The notes below the pieces were generated by a model. It saw only the letters and a program-made list of their open reading frames with translations. It did not search any database and had not been told where the DNA came from. Position numbers and translations under genes: made by a program. 64,000 bases of DNA from an uncultured bacterium (GTDB taxonomy: Bacteria; Actinomycetota; Actinomycetes; S36-B12; CAIYMF01). The stretch covers positions 1-64,000 of the forward strand of contig CAIKEU010000069.1 in NCBI GenBank assembly GCA_903826575.1, read 5' to 3'. Within the stretch, counting starts at the first letter, position 1, and every line of letters begins with the position of its first letter. This document shows positions 1 through 8,791 of the stretch, in pieces.

Positions 1-13
1 CCTCGCGGCCAGG

Positions 14-520
14 ATGACCGGTATGGCCCCCGAGCGGGTCGCAGCAATGCTTCAGGAAGCCATCCCGCAGGCGATCGCGCAGGCCGAGGCCAACCCAGAG
101 GCCGCGCTTGCCGCACTTCAGGCCAGTTTCGAGCAGTTGCCAGAGCCAATCCAGGCCGTCTACCAACGCCTCGGCGAACAGGCCGTGGCCAACGGTGCAA
201 CCGCAGAAGATCTCGGCCAGATGCTCGCCACCTCCACCGAGGCGCTGCAGAACGCAGCAGCACAGATGGCTCCAGAAGCAACCGCCGAGCAGGCCGGCAC
301 CGTGCTCGGTTCAGCGGCACCAGCCCTGCGCGACGCATTTCGCAACCAGCTTCAGTCAGCTCGTGACGCGCTCTCACAGGCCGTCGAAAATGGTGACGTC
401 AAGGTCGCCACGACCGGCCCAGTAGTCGTGCAGTTGAGCCCAGAGGAAGCCCGCGACATGTTCGCAAAGGCTCGCGAAGCAAGTGCGTCAATCTTCGGTC
501 GTCTGGCTCAAGGCGGCTAA
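14..520 (+). CDS. Hypothetical Ala/Gln-rich helical protein, possibly 5'-truncated
   Basis: I do not recognise a family. The 168 residues are very rich in Ala, Gln and Glu, and appear all-helical, with no membrane segment and no cysteine. The C-terminal third carries a short more conserved-looking stretch (SPEEARDMFAKAREA). The frame stays open to the window edge before the first ATG, so the true start may lie outside. A strong hairpin follows 45 bp after the stop, so this is the last gene of its transcript. A coiled-coil or helical-bundle role is possible but unproven. Confidence 0.6.
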   Translation: MTGMAPERVAAMLQEAIPQAIAQAEANPEAALAALQASFEQLPEPIQAVYQRLGEQAVANGATAEDLGQMLATSTEALQNAAAQMAPEATAEQAGTVLGSAAPALRDAFRNQLQSARDALSQAVENGDVKVATTGPVVVQLSPEEARDMFAKAREASASIFGRLAQGG

Positions 521-564
521 ATCAGCCTGATGTCCGTGCAAAGCACGCAAGCGCCACCATGTCA

Positions 565-600
565 GAGGGTGGCTCATCCTTCAGGGATTGAGCCACCCTC
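565..600 (+). terminator. Rho-independent-type terminator hairpin
   Basis: A perfect 12-bp inverted repeat (565-576 and 589-600) with a 12-nt loop lies just after the first gene. The tract after the stem is only weakly T-rich, as is common in actinobacteria. It separates the first gene from the catabolic group downstream. Confidence 0.8.
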
Positions 601-747
601 TTGCATGTTCACAGGAGGCTCGGTGTCGGCAGACCGCGGTAGCTCCCACGGACTGAGCGGTATAGGTATCCACCACCTAAAACGCTAAATCCTCGGTGCT
701 ACCGTCATGCAGCCTGCGAGTTTTCCCTAATGCGGTTAGGACTAACT

Positions 748-2202
748 GTGAACGCGCTCCCCATCCTGACGAATCTGATTGCCGGCGACGTAGTTCGTCC
801 AGCAAAAGAGCTTGCTGGCTCCTTAACCGATCCGAACACTGGCGCTGATCTGCAGCCGCGGATGGCGAGCTCGTCCGAGCAGGTTGAAACCGCACTAACA
901 GCAGCCGCACACATTCATGACAGCGGCAGTTGGTACAACGCTGGCCCCGAGACCCGAGCGGGATTCCTAGACGGATTCGCCGAACATCTCAACGCACATC
1001 TCACCGAGATTGCAATGGCCGATGCCCTCAATAGCGGCGTACTTCATGGCATCACAAAGGCAATGGCCGAAGGTGCACCAGATCGGCTCCGCGCCGCAGC
1101 GGATCATCTGCGCAGCGTCGGGCAAGAGGTCACCGTTGAAGGACGGGGCGGCGGGCCAGTTCTCCGAAGTCGAGCACCCTGGGGACCAGCGGTCATAATC
1201 GGCCCCTGGAACGCGCCGATCGCGACCGTGATCGGCAAGATCGCAAGTGCACTGGCAGCCGGAAATCCCGTCATCCTCAAGCCAAGTGAGTGGGCACCAA
1301 GCAGCGCTCACTATCTTGCCGAGGCTGCCGTCGCGGCCGGCATGCCAAACGGCGTCTTTCAAGTCGTTCACGGTGACGGCGATACGGGTGCTCAGCTCGT
1401 CACAGACCCACGAGTGCGGATCGTTTCATTCACGGGGAGTTCTGCATCAGCTAGATCCATCGCCGTTGCTACTGCACCCAACTTCACGCGCCTTCAATTA
1501 GAAGCCAGTGGCAACAATCCCGTCATCGTTCGCGCTGATGCCGACATCGAACTCACCGTCAATGCCCTGGCTTCAGGAATCACGAAACTCAACGGCCAGT
1601 GGTGTGAAGGTCCCGGCAAAGTCATCGTGCACGAGAGTATGTACCAACAGATTCTCGAGCAGCTGATCGCGCGTCTCTCGGCAACAACAGTCGGTTCAAA
1701 CTTTGACGAGGCTAGCCAGCTTGGTCCACTGAGCCATGACACCCATCGTGCGGATCTTCAATCGCGGATTGACCACCTCGTGTCCATCGGTGGCACAGCG
1801 CACTCAACGGCCGCAATCCCAACGGATGGCTGGTTCTTCTCCCCCACAATGGTCACCGGCGTAGCACCCGACGACGCCGCCGCGGAGCTGTTCGGCCCCG
1901 TCGTCACACTTCACTCTGTCTCCGATGACGAACAGGCAGTCGCCGCTGCACGCCGCGGCGGCGACGGGTTGGGAGGCTATGTGTTCTCAACAGATGTCGA
2001 ACGCGCCCTGGCCGTTGGCGCTCAGCTACGAGCTGGCGAAGTCAAAATCAACGGGACGAGCCTGCTCGACTTGGTATCGGATTCACGTCAGAGCTTCTGG
2101 GGAACGAGCGGATATGGCGGTCATACGACGCTCGAGGACGAACTCGAAATCTTCCGGGGAGACCGCATCATTGGCCTCGACAATCCCGATTTTCCAATCT
2201 AA
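748..2202 (+). CDS. Aldehyde dehydrogenase family protein
   Basis: NAD(P)-dependent oxidation of an aldehyde to the acid. The fold is that of the ALDH superfamily. It has the cofactor-binding stretch GNPVILKPSEW, the SFTGSS turn, the general-base Glu in LQLEASGNNP and the catalytic Cys in NGQWCEGPG (about residues 252 and 286). The length of 484 aa is normal. GTG at 748 is preferred because AGGA at 738-741 sits 6 nt upstream; an ATG at 730 in the same frame lacks a good ribosome site. The next two genes encode a glutamine-synthetase-like ligase and an alcohol dehydrogenase. The enzyme therefore plausibly oxidises an aldehyde made from a glutamylated or free amino alcohol or amine. The substrate is not determined by sequence. 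Confidence 0.88.
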   Translation: MNALPILTNLIAGDVVRPAKELAGSLTDPNTGADLQPRMASSSEQVETALTAAAHIHDSGSWYNAGPETRAGFLDGFAEHLNAHLTEIAMADALNSGVLHGITKAMAEGAPDRLRAAADHLRSVGQEVTVEGRGGGPVLRSRAPWGPAVIIGPWNAPIATVIGKIASALAAGNPVILKPSEWAPSSAHYLAEAAVAAGMPNGVFQVVHGDGDTGAQLVTDPRVRIVSFTGSSASARSIAVATAPNFTRLQLEASGNNPVIVRADADIELTVNALASGITKLNGQWCEGPGKVIVHESMYQQILEQLIARLSATTVGSNFDEASQLGPLSHDTHRADLQSRIDHLVSIGGTAHSTAAIPTDGWFFSPTMVTGVAPDDAAAELFGPVVTLHSVSDDEQAVAAARRGGDGLGGYVFSTDVERALAVGAQLRAGEVKINGTSLLDLVSDSRQSFWGTSGYGGHTTLEDELEIFRGDRIIGLDNPDFPI

Positions 2203-2268
2203 TCCTTCATCCCAATATCGTGTGAGCACTTCCACCCGAATTCGTAGCGACAACCCCAGGAGAGGGCG

Positions 2269-3657
2269 ATGTCTTCAAAACCGCGTACAACTGAACGTGA
2301 GCCGGAGTTCTCACTCGACGCGATCAGCGATGAATTCGACTGGGTAGTTGTCACCTCGGCCGACATTCAAGGACGACTGTTCGGTCGACGCGTTTCGGCG
2401 CGTGATTTCGTGAAGTCAGTTGCTACCAAAGGTGTTCTCGTTTCGGCCTGTGTCTACAGCTGGGACATTGCTCAGGACGCAACGATGCTTGCGACGGGGG
2501 CCTTGGACTACTGCGGTTTCCACACTGGAATGGGCGACTTCACTCTGCTGCCAGACCTCACGACGCTACGTCGGGCCGGCTGGTTAAACCGCACCGCGAT
2601 CTGCTTGGCGCGGTCCGTCGAGCCACATGGCGAGATCACCCCGGTAGCACCACGCGAGCTTCTCATAGCTGAACTCGCCCGTTGGAAATCTCAGGGCCTG
2701 CACCCCTCGGTAGGCCTAGAACTTGAGTTCTACCTCTACCAAGGAACTCCACGGGAGACCAGAGCGCGTTCGTACCGAGACCTCGAACCCACCACGGCCA
2801 CTCCGGCCGATTACTCGATCTACGAGGGTGAAGCGTACGAAGAATTCTTCGCTGACGTACGCCATCGCCTCGCCGCCTCGCGTATCGAGGTTGAGGCCTC
2901 TGCAATCGAATGGGGTCTTGGCCAATGGGAGACCACTCTCAAGCACACCGATCCCCTTGAGATGGCAGACCAAAGTGCCCTGTACAAACTCGCCACCAAA
3001 ACTCTCGCGGCACGGGCAGGCATGAGTGCAACATTCATGGCCAAGCCCTACGACGGTGGTCCCGGCTCGTCATGCCATGTACACCTGTCGGTCCGCAACG
3101 ATGCCGGTGAGCCGATCTTTTGGGACAACTCCGCCGAACACAACATCTCCGATGAGCTACGTCACGCCGTCGGCGGCGCTCTGGAACATGCCGGTGAGTT
3201 CATGTCGTGGTACGCGCCAACGGTGAATTCCTACCGTCGAATACGCGGTGTTGACGCGGCCGGTTGGGGAATGACGTGGGCCTACGAACATCGCTTTGCG
3301 TCGGTGCGCGTACTTGGGGCGGAGGCTGACGATATTCGCCTCGAGTTCCGGCTACCGGGCGCCGATGCAAACCCCTACCTCGTACTCACCGCGCTACTGG
3401 CTAGCGTGCGCGATGGGCTGACCCGACGCACCGATCCCGGCCCCGCTCTCGTCGGGAATCCATACGAAAAGCCAGCCACCGGAATCGCCCAGGACCTTGG
3501 CCAAGCAGTTGACGCACTCGCCAATGGATCCTTCGCGCGTGGGATTGTTGGCGACTCGACGGTTGAGCATTACCTGACTTTGTCGCGCTGGGAATGGTCG
3601 CACTTTCTTGACTCCGTGTCTGAATGGGATCGCGTCCGATACTTCGACCTGATCTAG
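2269..3657 (+). CDS. Glutamine-synthetase-like ligase (GlnA3/GlnA4/PuuA type)
   Basis: ATP-dependent ligase of the glutamine synthetase superfamily, 462 aa. The N-terminal beta-grasp region (about 22-110) carries DIQGRLFGRR. The catalytic domain has the metal-binding GLELEF (about 149-154), the GSSCHVHLS loop (about 266-274), NSYRRIRG and the C-terminal RLPGADANPY. The sequence is closer in character to the type that glutamylates amines (gamma-glutamyl-polyamine or -ethanolamine synthetases) than to housekeeping GlnA. That is inference from the divergent N-terminus and the neighbours. An AGGAGAGG ribosome site precedes ATG 2269. It lies between an aldehyde dehydrogenase and an iron-type alcohol dehydrogenase, as expected for a gamma-glutamylated amine pathway. 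Confidence 0.87.
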   Translation: MSSKPRTTEREPEFSLDAISDEFDWVVVTSADIQGRLFGRRVSARDFVKSVATKGVLVSACVYSWDIAQDATMLATGALDYCGFHTGMGDFTLLPDLTTLRRAGWLNRTAICLARSVEPHGEITPVAPRELLIAELARWKSQGLHPSVGLELEFYLYQGTPRETRARSYRDLEPTTATPADYSIYEGEAYEEFFADVRHRLAASRIEVEASAIEWGLGQWETTLKHTDPLEMADQSALYKLATKTLAARAGMSATFMAKPYDGGPGSSCHVHLSVRNDAGEPIFWDNSAEHNISDELRHAVGGALEHAGEFMSWYAPTVNSYRRIRGVDAAGWGMTWAYEHRFASVRVLGAEADDIRLEFRLPGADANPYLVLTALLASVRDGLTRRTDPGPALVGNPYEKPATGIAQDLGQAVDALANGSFARGIVGDSTVEHYLTLSRWEWSHFLDSVSEWDRVRYFDLI

Positions 3658-3716
3658 TCACTTCGACCTGATCTAGTCACTTCGACCTGATCTAGTCACT
3701 TCGACCTCGTCCAGTC
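3641..3716 (+). repeat. Four tandem copies of a 19-bp unit at a gene end
   Basis: The unit acttcgacctgatctagtc occurs at 3641-3659, 3660-3678 and 3679-3697 without change. A fourth copy at 3698-3716 has two differences. The first copy encodes the last residues and stop of the ligase gene, so the repeat arose by duplicating the gene's 3' end. Because 19 is not a multiple of 3, extra copies do not extend the protein. Confidence 0.95.
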
Positions 3717-3812
3717 ACGATGACCGGGCCTAAACATGTCGACACGATCCGCTACACCCATCACTGCCAGACCCGCACACCACTGAAACTGACTGCCAAC
3801 TTGGAGCCCACC

Positions 3813-5000
3813 GTGACCACACTTGCATCTGACGCAATCGTCCGTTCATTCAACAATCTGCTTCCGGTCAACGTTAGCTTTGGCGTTGGCACGCTTGATA
3901 AGTTGATCGACATTGCCGAGCAGGAGCGGGCACATTCCATCGTGGTCGTGACCGATGCGATCATCAACAATCTCAACGAGGTACAGGCAACACTGGCTAC
4001 GCTCGATAGCCACGGGCGAAATGTAAACGTCATTTCGGTTCCGGCAGGTGAGCCAACGATCGATTCGGTTGACGCCGTGGGCGAGCAGTTGCGCGAGATC
4101 AGGCCAGATCTCGTCGTCGCTATTGGTGGCGGCTCAGTACTCGACTCTGCCAAGGGCGGCCGCCTACTGCTGGCCAATCCTGGCTCCATACGTACGTATT
4201 CGTGGCCAGGTACACCAGCGCCGATTGTCCCCGGAACGACTCGTTTGATCACCGTTCCAACAACCTCGGGAACAGGAAGCGAGGTCACCGGTGGCGTCGT
4301 TATGACTGACCCGCAAAATGGCATGAAGGTTGCCGCACCAAGCCCCCACAACCGCGCCAACTACTGCCTAGTCGATCCTCGTCTCACTGTTTCACTACCG
4401 CCGGGCCCGACTCTGTGGGGCGGTCTCGACGCACTTGGTCAAGCCATCGGCTCTGTGGTGTGCGCGGCCAACACGCCCGTCGGCGATGCACTTGGGCTAG
4501 AAGCGATCAGACTGGCCGTCGCCGCATTGCCAGCTGTTCTGGTCGATCCGACCGACCTAGACGCACGTTCATCGATGAGTTGTGCCGCACTTTTGGCCGG
4601 CCTCGCGATGAACGTCAGCGAGGCTGGAACAGAGCACAGTTTGGCTCACGCGCTTGGCGCGGCGATGAAGCTACCTCACGGACTTACCGTCGGCGTGATG
4701 CTGCTCGAGTCAATGGAGCATGATCGCCAGTACGTCCCACATAAGTTCGAACGGGTTGCGGACGCAATGAGTGCACCGCAGAACGGATTGTCCGATGGCA
4801 CTCGCGCTCTCGGCGCAGTTGAAGCCTTCTTGGCTCAGGTCGCCTGCCCGACTTTCGCCGAACTCAACGTCCAACCAGAACGACTCCCAGAACTCGCTGC
4901 CCTGGCCCGAGCCGGCTGGATTCCCGTCGAACCTGGTCCGTGGACCGACACGGACATTCTCAATGCCTTCACTCGAGCGTCGGCGCGAACGACCCGCTAG
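3813..5000 (+). CDS. Iron-containing (group III) alcohol dehydrogenase family protein
   Basis: Oxidoreductase of the Fe-ADH / maleylacetate reductase superfamily, 395 aa from GTG 3813 (GGAG at 3803-3806). An upstream ATG at 3720 overlaps the tandem repeat and would add an unrelated 31-residue leader. The N-terminal nucleotide domain has the AIGGGSVLDSAKG loop and the TTSGTGSE motif. The metal site aligns as Asp206, Gln210, His275 and His289. In typical members (FucO) the second ligand is His, so Gln210 is a departure and metal dependence is uncertain. Maleylacetate reductases also lack a full set of ligands. It is likely co-transcribed with the ligase and aldehyde dehydrogenase upstream. Confidence 0.85.
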   Translation: MTTLASDAIVRSFNNLLPVNVSFGVGTLDKLIDIAEQERAHSIVVVTDAIINNLNEVQATLATLDSHGRNVNVISVPAGEPTIDSVDAVGEQLREIRPDLVVAIGGGSVLDSAKGGRLLLANPGSIRTYSWPGTPAPIVPGTTRLITVPTTSGTGSEVTGGVVMTDPQNGMKVAAPSPHNRANYCLVDPRLTVSLPPGPTLWGGLDALGQAIGSVVCAANTPVGDALGLEAIRLAVAALPAVLVDPTDLDARSSMSCAALLAGLAMNVSEAGTEHSLAHALGAAMKLPHGLTVGVMLLESMEHDRQYVPHKFERVADAMSAPQNGLSDGTRALGAVEAFLAQVACPTFAELNVQPERLPELAALARAGWIPVEPGPWTDTDILNAFTRASARTTR

Positions 5001-5076
5001 CGCGCATACAACTCACGGGCCGTTGGACGCACAAACTCACCGGCCACATCACTACGCCTGTATATTTCAAGATGCC

Positions 5077-5634
5077 ATGACTTCACCACGCACCGGACAG
5101 ATTCGGCCCGCAACCGTCGACGATGTTTCCGAGATTCTTGACCTGATCAAGGAGCTCGCCGAGTACGAGCGTGCAGCCGATGAAGTGAAGTCCACTGTCG
5201 AGCAGTTGACGGCAATCCTGTTTGGCGGCACCGAACAAGCGCCCGGCATCGCGTCCACGACGCCCAATGGTGCACCCGCCGCGTACGCCTTCGTTGTCGA
5301 CCACCCAGACGCTGCGGCAGGCACCAGACTCGGCGCGTTCGCTCTGTGGTTCCTCAACACATCCACGTGGACTGGGACGCATGGCGTATACCTCGAAGAC
5401 CTCTATGTCCGGCCACATCTGCGTGGCTCAGGCTACGGAAAGCGTCTCCTTCAGGAGTTGGCGAACGTCTGCATCGAGCGCGGCTACCAGCGCCTCGAAT
5501 GGTGGGTACTTAATTGGAACGAGCCAGCACTTGGCTTTTACCGCTCCATTGGCGCCGAACCGATGGATGAATGGACCGTCCATCGGGTTTCGGGCTCAGA
5601 ACTGGCTCAACTTGCAGCCGGTTCTGACGCATGA
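5077..5634 (+). CDS. GNAT acetyltransferase, SSAT (diamine/thialysine acetyltransferase)-like
   Basis: Acetyl-CoA-dependent N-acetyltransferase, 185 aa. The N-terminal IRPAT..D...ILDLIKELAEYE, the YLEDLYVRP strand, the acetyl-CoA loop RGSGYGKRLL and the WNEPALGFYRSIGA segment closely follow the eukaryotic-type spermidine/spermine N1-acetyltransferase family. Bacterial relatives acetylate diamines or thialysine. An in-frame upstream extension to 4771 overlaps the dehydrogenase gene, so ATG 5077 was chosen. The amine-directed fold agrees with the amine catabolism suggested by the three genes before it, but substrate choice is inference. Confidence 0.85.
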   Translation: MTSPRTGQIRPATVDDVSEILDLIKELAEYERAADEVKSTVEQLTAILFGGTEQAPGIASTTPNGAPAAYAFVVDHPDAAAGTRLGAFALWFLNTSTWTGTHGVYLEDLYVRPHLRGSGYGKRLLQELANVCIERGYQRLEWWVLNWNEPALGFYRSIGAEPMDEWTVHRVSGSELAQLAAGSDA

Positions 5635-5662
5635 CACACCAGATCGGGCGTAATCTCACCTC

Positions 5663-6049
5663 GTGACTACTCCAATTCGCCTGACAACTCCGGCCTCCCC
5701 TTCTTGGGTAGTCCTTATCCGCACCGCAACAACAGCGGTCTGCGCACGCCTCGATTTCAGCATCGACCGGCTCGACGACTTACGTCTAGCCGTTGACGAG
5801 GTCGCCTCCTTACTCATCAAGAGCGCTCTACCCGATTCAGTCATCGAGTGTGAACTGTTACCTGGCGATGATGGTCAACTCGACATCAATCTGAGTACCA
5901 CGACCAAAACTGGCGTCCTGCCGCCGACGAACTCATTCTCGTGGACTGTGTTGACCGCATTGGTTGACGACGTAACCGCGACCGTCGATGCGAATCGACT
6001 CAGCATTCATCTGCGCGCATCCGCTAGCGAACACACCATCGACGCATGA
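5663..6049 (+). CDS. Anti-sigma factor-like ATP-binding protein (RsbW/UsfX type)
   Basis: A 128-aa protein starting at GTG 5663. Its central stretch LDDLRLAVDEVASLLI resembles the N-box helix of GHKL-fold anti-sigma kinases such as RsbW, SpoIIAB and UsfX. The remaining ATP motifs are weak. It overlaps the following sigma factor by 4 bp (ATGA), the usual arrangement for a cognate anti-sigma/sigma pair. Its role would be to hold the SigB/F-family factor inactive until a partner switch. No anti-anti-sigma gene is visible nearby. Confidence 0.78.
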   Translation: MTTPIRLTTPASPSWVVLIRTATTAVCARLDFSIDRLDDLRLAVDEVASLLIKSALPDSVIECELLPGDDGQLDINLSTTTKTGVLPPTNSFSWTVLTALVDDVTATVDANRLSIHLRASASEHTIDA

Positions 6050-6948
6050 GCCACGAAGCGCTTACCGACAGCGACGACGTCGCCGAGAAACTCATCGATG
6101 TCGACGACGGCGCTGACGACGTGGACGAAGCTGATGATGCCGATGTTGCTGCGGCCCTCGTCCCCGCACAGCGGCTTGGTAGTCGATGGACCGAGCAGGA
6201 GCGGGCGCGTGAACGCGAGTTATTCGCCATCGTTCAAGACCCGTCATCATCAGACGCGCAGCGAACAGTGGCCCGAAACGAGTTGGTGACTCTTCATCTT
6301 CCACTCGTCACTTTTCTCGCACGACGATTTCGTGACCGAGGCGAGCCACTTGAGGATCTGGTTCAGGTGGGGACGATCGGCCTGATCAACGCTGTCGATC
6401 GCTTCGACTCCGATCGCGGATTCGAATTTTCAAGCTTCGCTACGCCAACAATCATTGGTGAAATCAAACGACACTTTCGCGATAAGGGTTGGGCCATCCG
6501 CGTGCCACGGCGGGCACAAGAGCTGCGGATGATGCTGACGCAGGCAACTGCCGAACTATCTCAATCCTCCGGACGATCACCGACTGTGCGCGAACTTGCA
6601 GCCCACCTGAAAATCACTGAAGACGAGGTGATCGATGGGATTGAAGCCGCCGCAGCATATTCGACCACGAGCTTGGACGCACATTTAGGTAACGACGAAG
6701 ATGCCTCAACCATTGCGGACTTCATGGGTGATGAAGACCCCGATCTGGGTAACGTCGACGACCGTGAGGCCTTACGTCCACTCTTGGCCGCACTGCCGGC
6801 GCGGGAGCGACAAATCCTTGGAATGCGGTTTTTCCAAGGTATGACGCAGGGTCAAATTGCCAGCGAGCTAAACATCTCTCAGATGCATGTGTCCCGCCTG
6901 CTCGCACGATCTCTGGCCACGCTCCGTGAGGGCATGCTCGCTGACTGA
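6046..6948 (+). CDS. RNA polymerase sigma factor, SigB/SigF/SigI family (stress type)
   Basis: Group 3 sigma factor, 300 aa. After an acidic N-terminal extension of about 45 residues come region 2 (DLVQVGTIGLINAVDRFD, then FSSFATPTIIGEIKRHFRD), region 3 (IRVPRRAQELR) and region 4 (GMTQGQIASELNISQMHVSR). These motifs are typical of the SigB/SigF/WhiG-like stress and development class. It starts on the ATGA overlap with the anti-sigma gene and is presumably regulated by it post-translationally. The Asp/Glu-rich N-terminus is unusual in length and may be a regulatory tail. Confidence 0.93.
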   Translation: MSHEALTDSDDVAEKLIDVDDGADDVDEADDADVAAALVPAQRLGSRWTEQERARERELFAIVQDPSSSDAQRTVARNELVTLHLPLVTFLARRFRDRGEPLEDLVQVGTIGLINAVDRFDSDRGFEFSSFATPTIIGEIKRHFRDKGWAIRVPRRAQELRMMLTQATAELSQSSGRSPTVRELAAHLKITEDEVIDGIEAAAAYSTTSLDAHLGNDEDASTIADFMGDEDPDLGNVDDREALRPLLAALPARERQILGMRFFQGMTQGQIASELNISQMHVSRLLARSLATLREGMLAD

Positions 6949-6971
6949 GCCACCCACATCGGCACCCCTAC

Positions 6972-7418
6972 CTAGCGCACCAGTGATTTGCTGACCAGCG
7001 GGCTCATAGCCAGGGCAATCCCAACAACGCCCATCGCCAACACCAGCCATCCAAGTCTGTGAATGGCATCACCGTCACCCTGCATCAACGTGTAACCCAC
7101 AACTAAGGCAAAGAGTTGAACGACGACGAAGGGTGTGCGGGCTACCTGTCGTTGACGCCACAGTGCCCAACCAGCAGCAGCAATCCCCGCGGCGAACACT
7201 AGATACAGCACCACCTGAACAATCGGCGCGGCTACACTGCCTGGATTTTGTAGACCGGCAAAGCCGATACTGATGCCGTAGCCAGCAATGCCAGCAGCTT
7301 CGATCGCGGCGATCGCGACAGCGGCAATAAGTGCCCCCGGACGAGGACCCGGCGCACCAGAATCGTCACCTACCTGATCGGCGCTCGCCAACTCATCATC
7401 TGGGGTATCGGAATCCAC
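6972..7418 (-). CDS. Small membrane protein of unknown function
   Basis: About 148 aa with a short acidic N-terminus and then four hydrophobic segments (GALIAAVAIAAIEAAG; VQVVLYLVFAAGIAAAGWAL; FVVVQLFALVVGYTLM; LGWLVLAMGVVGIALAM). The frame extends further upstream. GTG at 7418 was chosen because the longer version would run into the divergent lipid kinase gene. It resembles the many short actinobacterial integral membrane proteins of unknown role. No catalytic motif is seen. Confidence 0.7.
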   Translation of the reverse strand: MDSDTPDDELASADQVGDDSGAPGPRPGALIAAVAIAAIEAAGIAGYGISIGFAGLQNPGSVAAPIVQVVLYLVFAAGIAAAGWALWRQRQVARTPFVVVQLFALVVGYTLMQGDGDAIHRLGWLVLAMGVVGIALAMSPLVSKSLVR

Positions 7419-7544
7419 AGGTCGTACCTTGCCATGATTGTCCTTCCCGTGCAGGTACCCCACCACGTCATCACCGCAGACCAAACCCTTCCGCAGACCC
7501 GAGGCGAGCGCGCAACGACTGGTGAGGCAACGTAGGCTTCCGGT

Positions 7545-8483
7545 GTGCGAGCGATGTTGATTGTGAATCCCAATGCGACAACCACAACACCGCGCACCCG
7601 CGAAGTCATCATTCGAGCAATTTCCTCTGCGATCGATACCACTGTGATCGATACCACCCATCGTCTACATGCCTCCGACCTCGCCCGCCAAGCGCGTCGG
7701 GACAAAATTGACATCGTTCTGACCCTGGGCGGCGACGGCACCGTGAACGAGGCCGTAAACGGACTGCTGGCCGATGTAACGGGGCCGAGCCTTCCAACTC
7801 TTGGGACTATCCCGGGAGGCAGTGCCAATGTGTTTGCCCGCAGTTTGGGACTATCTGAGGATCCCGTCGACGCCACCGCTGAGTTGATCGAGGCTATCTC
7901 CCACGGGCATAGACGCACGATCGGACTTGGCAAGGCGGAGTTCAACGGCCTGAGCCGTTACTTCATGTGCAATGCGGGTTTGGGGATTGACGCAGAGATC
8001 ATCGAGGAAATGGATCGTCAACGCGAAAAGGGTATGAGCGCCACACCGGCACGCTATGTCGGAACCGCGCTCAACCAATACTTCGTCAAGACTGAACGTC
8101 GAGAACCCGCGTTGACGATTGAGCGGCCCGGAGTGGATCCGGTGACGGGGGTGTTTCTCGCGATCATCCAGAACAGTTCTCCGTGGACCTATCTGGGTCC
8201 GATCGCCGTCGATCCGTGCCCACGAGCCTCGTTCGACACCGGTCTGGATCTGTTTGCACCGCGAAGCCTTGGCGTGTTGCACACCGTGAATTACGTCCAG
8301 CGGATGCTGCTACGCCAACGGTCAAAGTATCCCTTTGGCGGCGTGTTGACCTTGCATGATCAAACCTCAATCCGAATTGCCGCCAGCAGGCCCACGAGCT
8401 TGCAGATCGACGGGGAATCAGCCGGATCGGTCTCTGCGTTGACCGTTACGTCGATCCCCGCGGCACTCACCGTTCTCGTTTAG
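7545..8483 (+). CDS. Diacylglycerol kinase family lipid kinase (DgkB/YegS-like)
   Basis: ATP-dependent lipid kinase of the DAGK catalytic superfamily, 312 aa. The start carries VNPNATT, then the GGDGTVNEAVNGLL nucleotide loop and the LGTIPGGSANVFARSL motif, with a C-terminal beta-sandwich ending in LQIDGE. Mycobacterial relatives phosphorylate diacylglycerol or sphingosine-like lipids. GTG 7545 or ATG 7554 could both start it. It is transcribed away from the small membrane protein, with which it shares a short divergent promoter region. Confidence 0.88.
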   Translation: MRAMLIVNPNATTTTPRTREVIIRAISSAIDTTVIDTTHRLHASDLARQARRDKIDIVLTLGGDGTVNEAVNGLLADVTGPSLPTLGTIPGGSANVFARSLGLSEDPVDATAELIEAISHGHRRTIGLGKAEFNGLSRYFMCNAGLGIDAEIIEEMDRQREKGMSATPARYVGTALNQYFVKTERREPALTIERPGVDPVTGVFLAIIQNSSPWTYLGPIAVDPCPRASFDTGLDLFAPRSLGVLHTVNYVQRMLLRQRSKYPFGGVLTLHDQTSIRIAASRPTSLQIDGESAGSVSALTVTSIPAALTVLV

Positions 8484-8791
8484 CGCAAAACGTGATCGAT
8501 CTGGCCCTGACCTGCAACGATATCGTTTCCTTGGGTGAATCTTCGTCCCATCTGGGGAAACAAAAGGTATGCGAGGGCTGAGAGAACCCTCAAATTGCTA
8601 GACAGACGGCCACAAATATGTGAAGGTTAAAGGGTCGGAATTCTCCCCCCGGGGGCGTCCGACCTGCGGCTACGCACCGTTTCTCCCCCCTTTCGGAGAC
8701 CGGTACAGGCCAAGAACAGTTCGTGACGGCATTCACAAGGTGTCCGCACGAGACATGAACGGATCAAAAGATCCACTGCAGGAGGACGAAC
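8484..8791. other. Intergenic leader of whiB1
   Basis: This 308-bp gap holds no convincing gene; the short open frame at 8620-8826 overlaps the whiB start and lacks features. It contains a CRP-like site at 8722-8737, two C-rich tracts (about 8644-8655 and 8683-8692) and the AGGAGG-type ribosome site of the whiB gene at about 8780-8785. It is presumably the promoter and 5' leader of whiB. Confidence 0.6.
8722..8737 (+). promoter_or_regulatory. CRP (Rv3676-type) binding site upstream of whiB1
   Basis: The sequence CGTGA-N6-TCACA matches the mycobacterial CRP consensus TGTGA-N6-TCACA at 9 of 10 positions. It sits 55 bp before the whiB start codon. In M. tuberculosis whiB1 is known to be controlled by the cAMP receptor protein, so the location supports a real operator. 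No promoter hexamers could be fixed with confidence. Confidence 0.6.
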
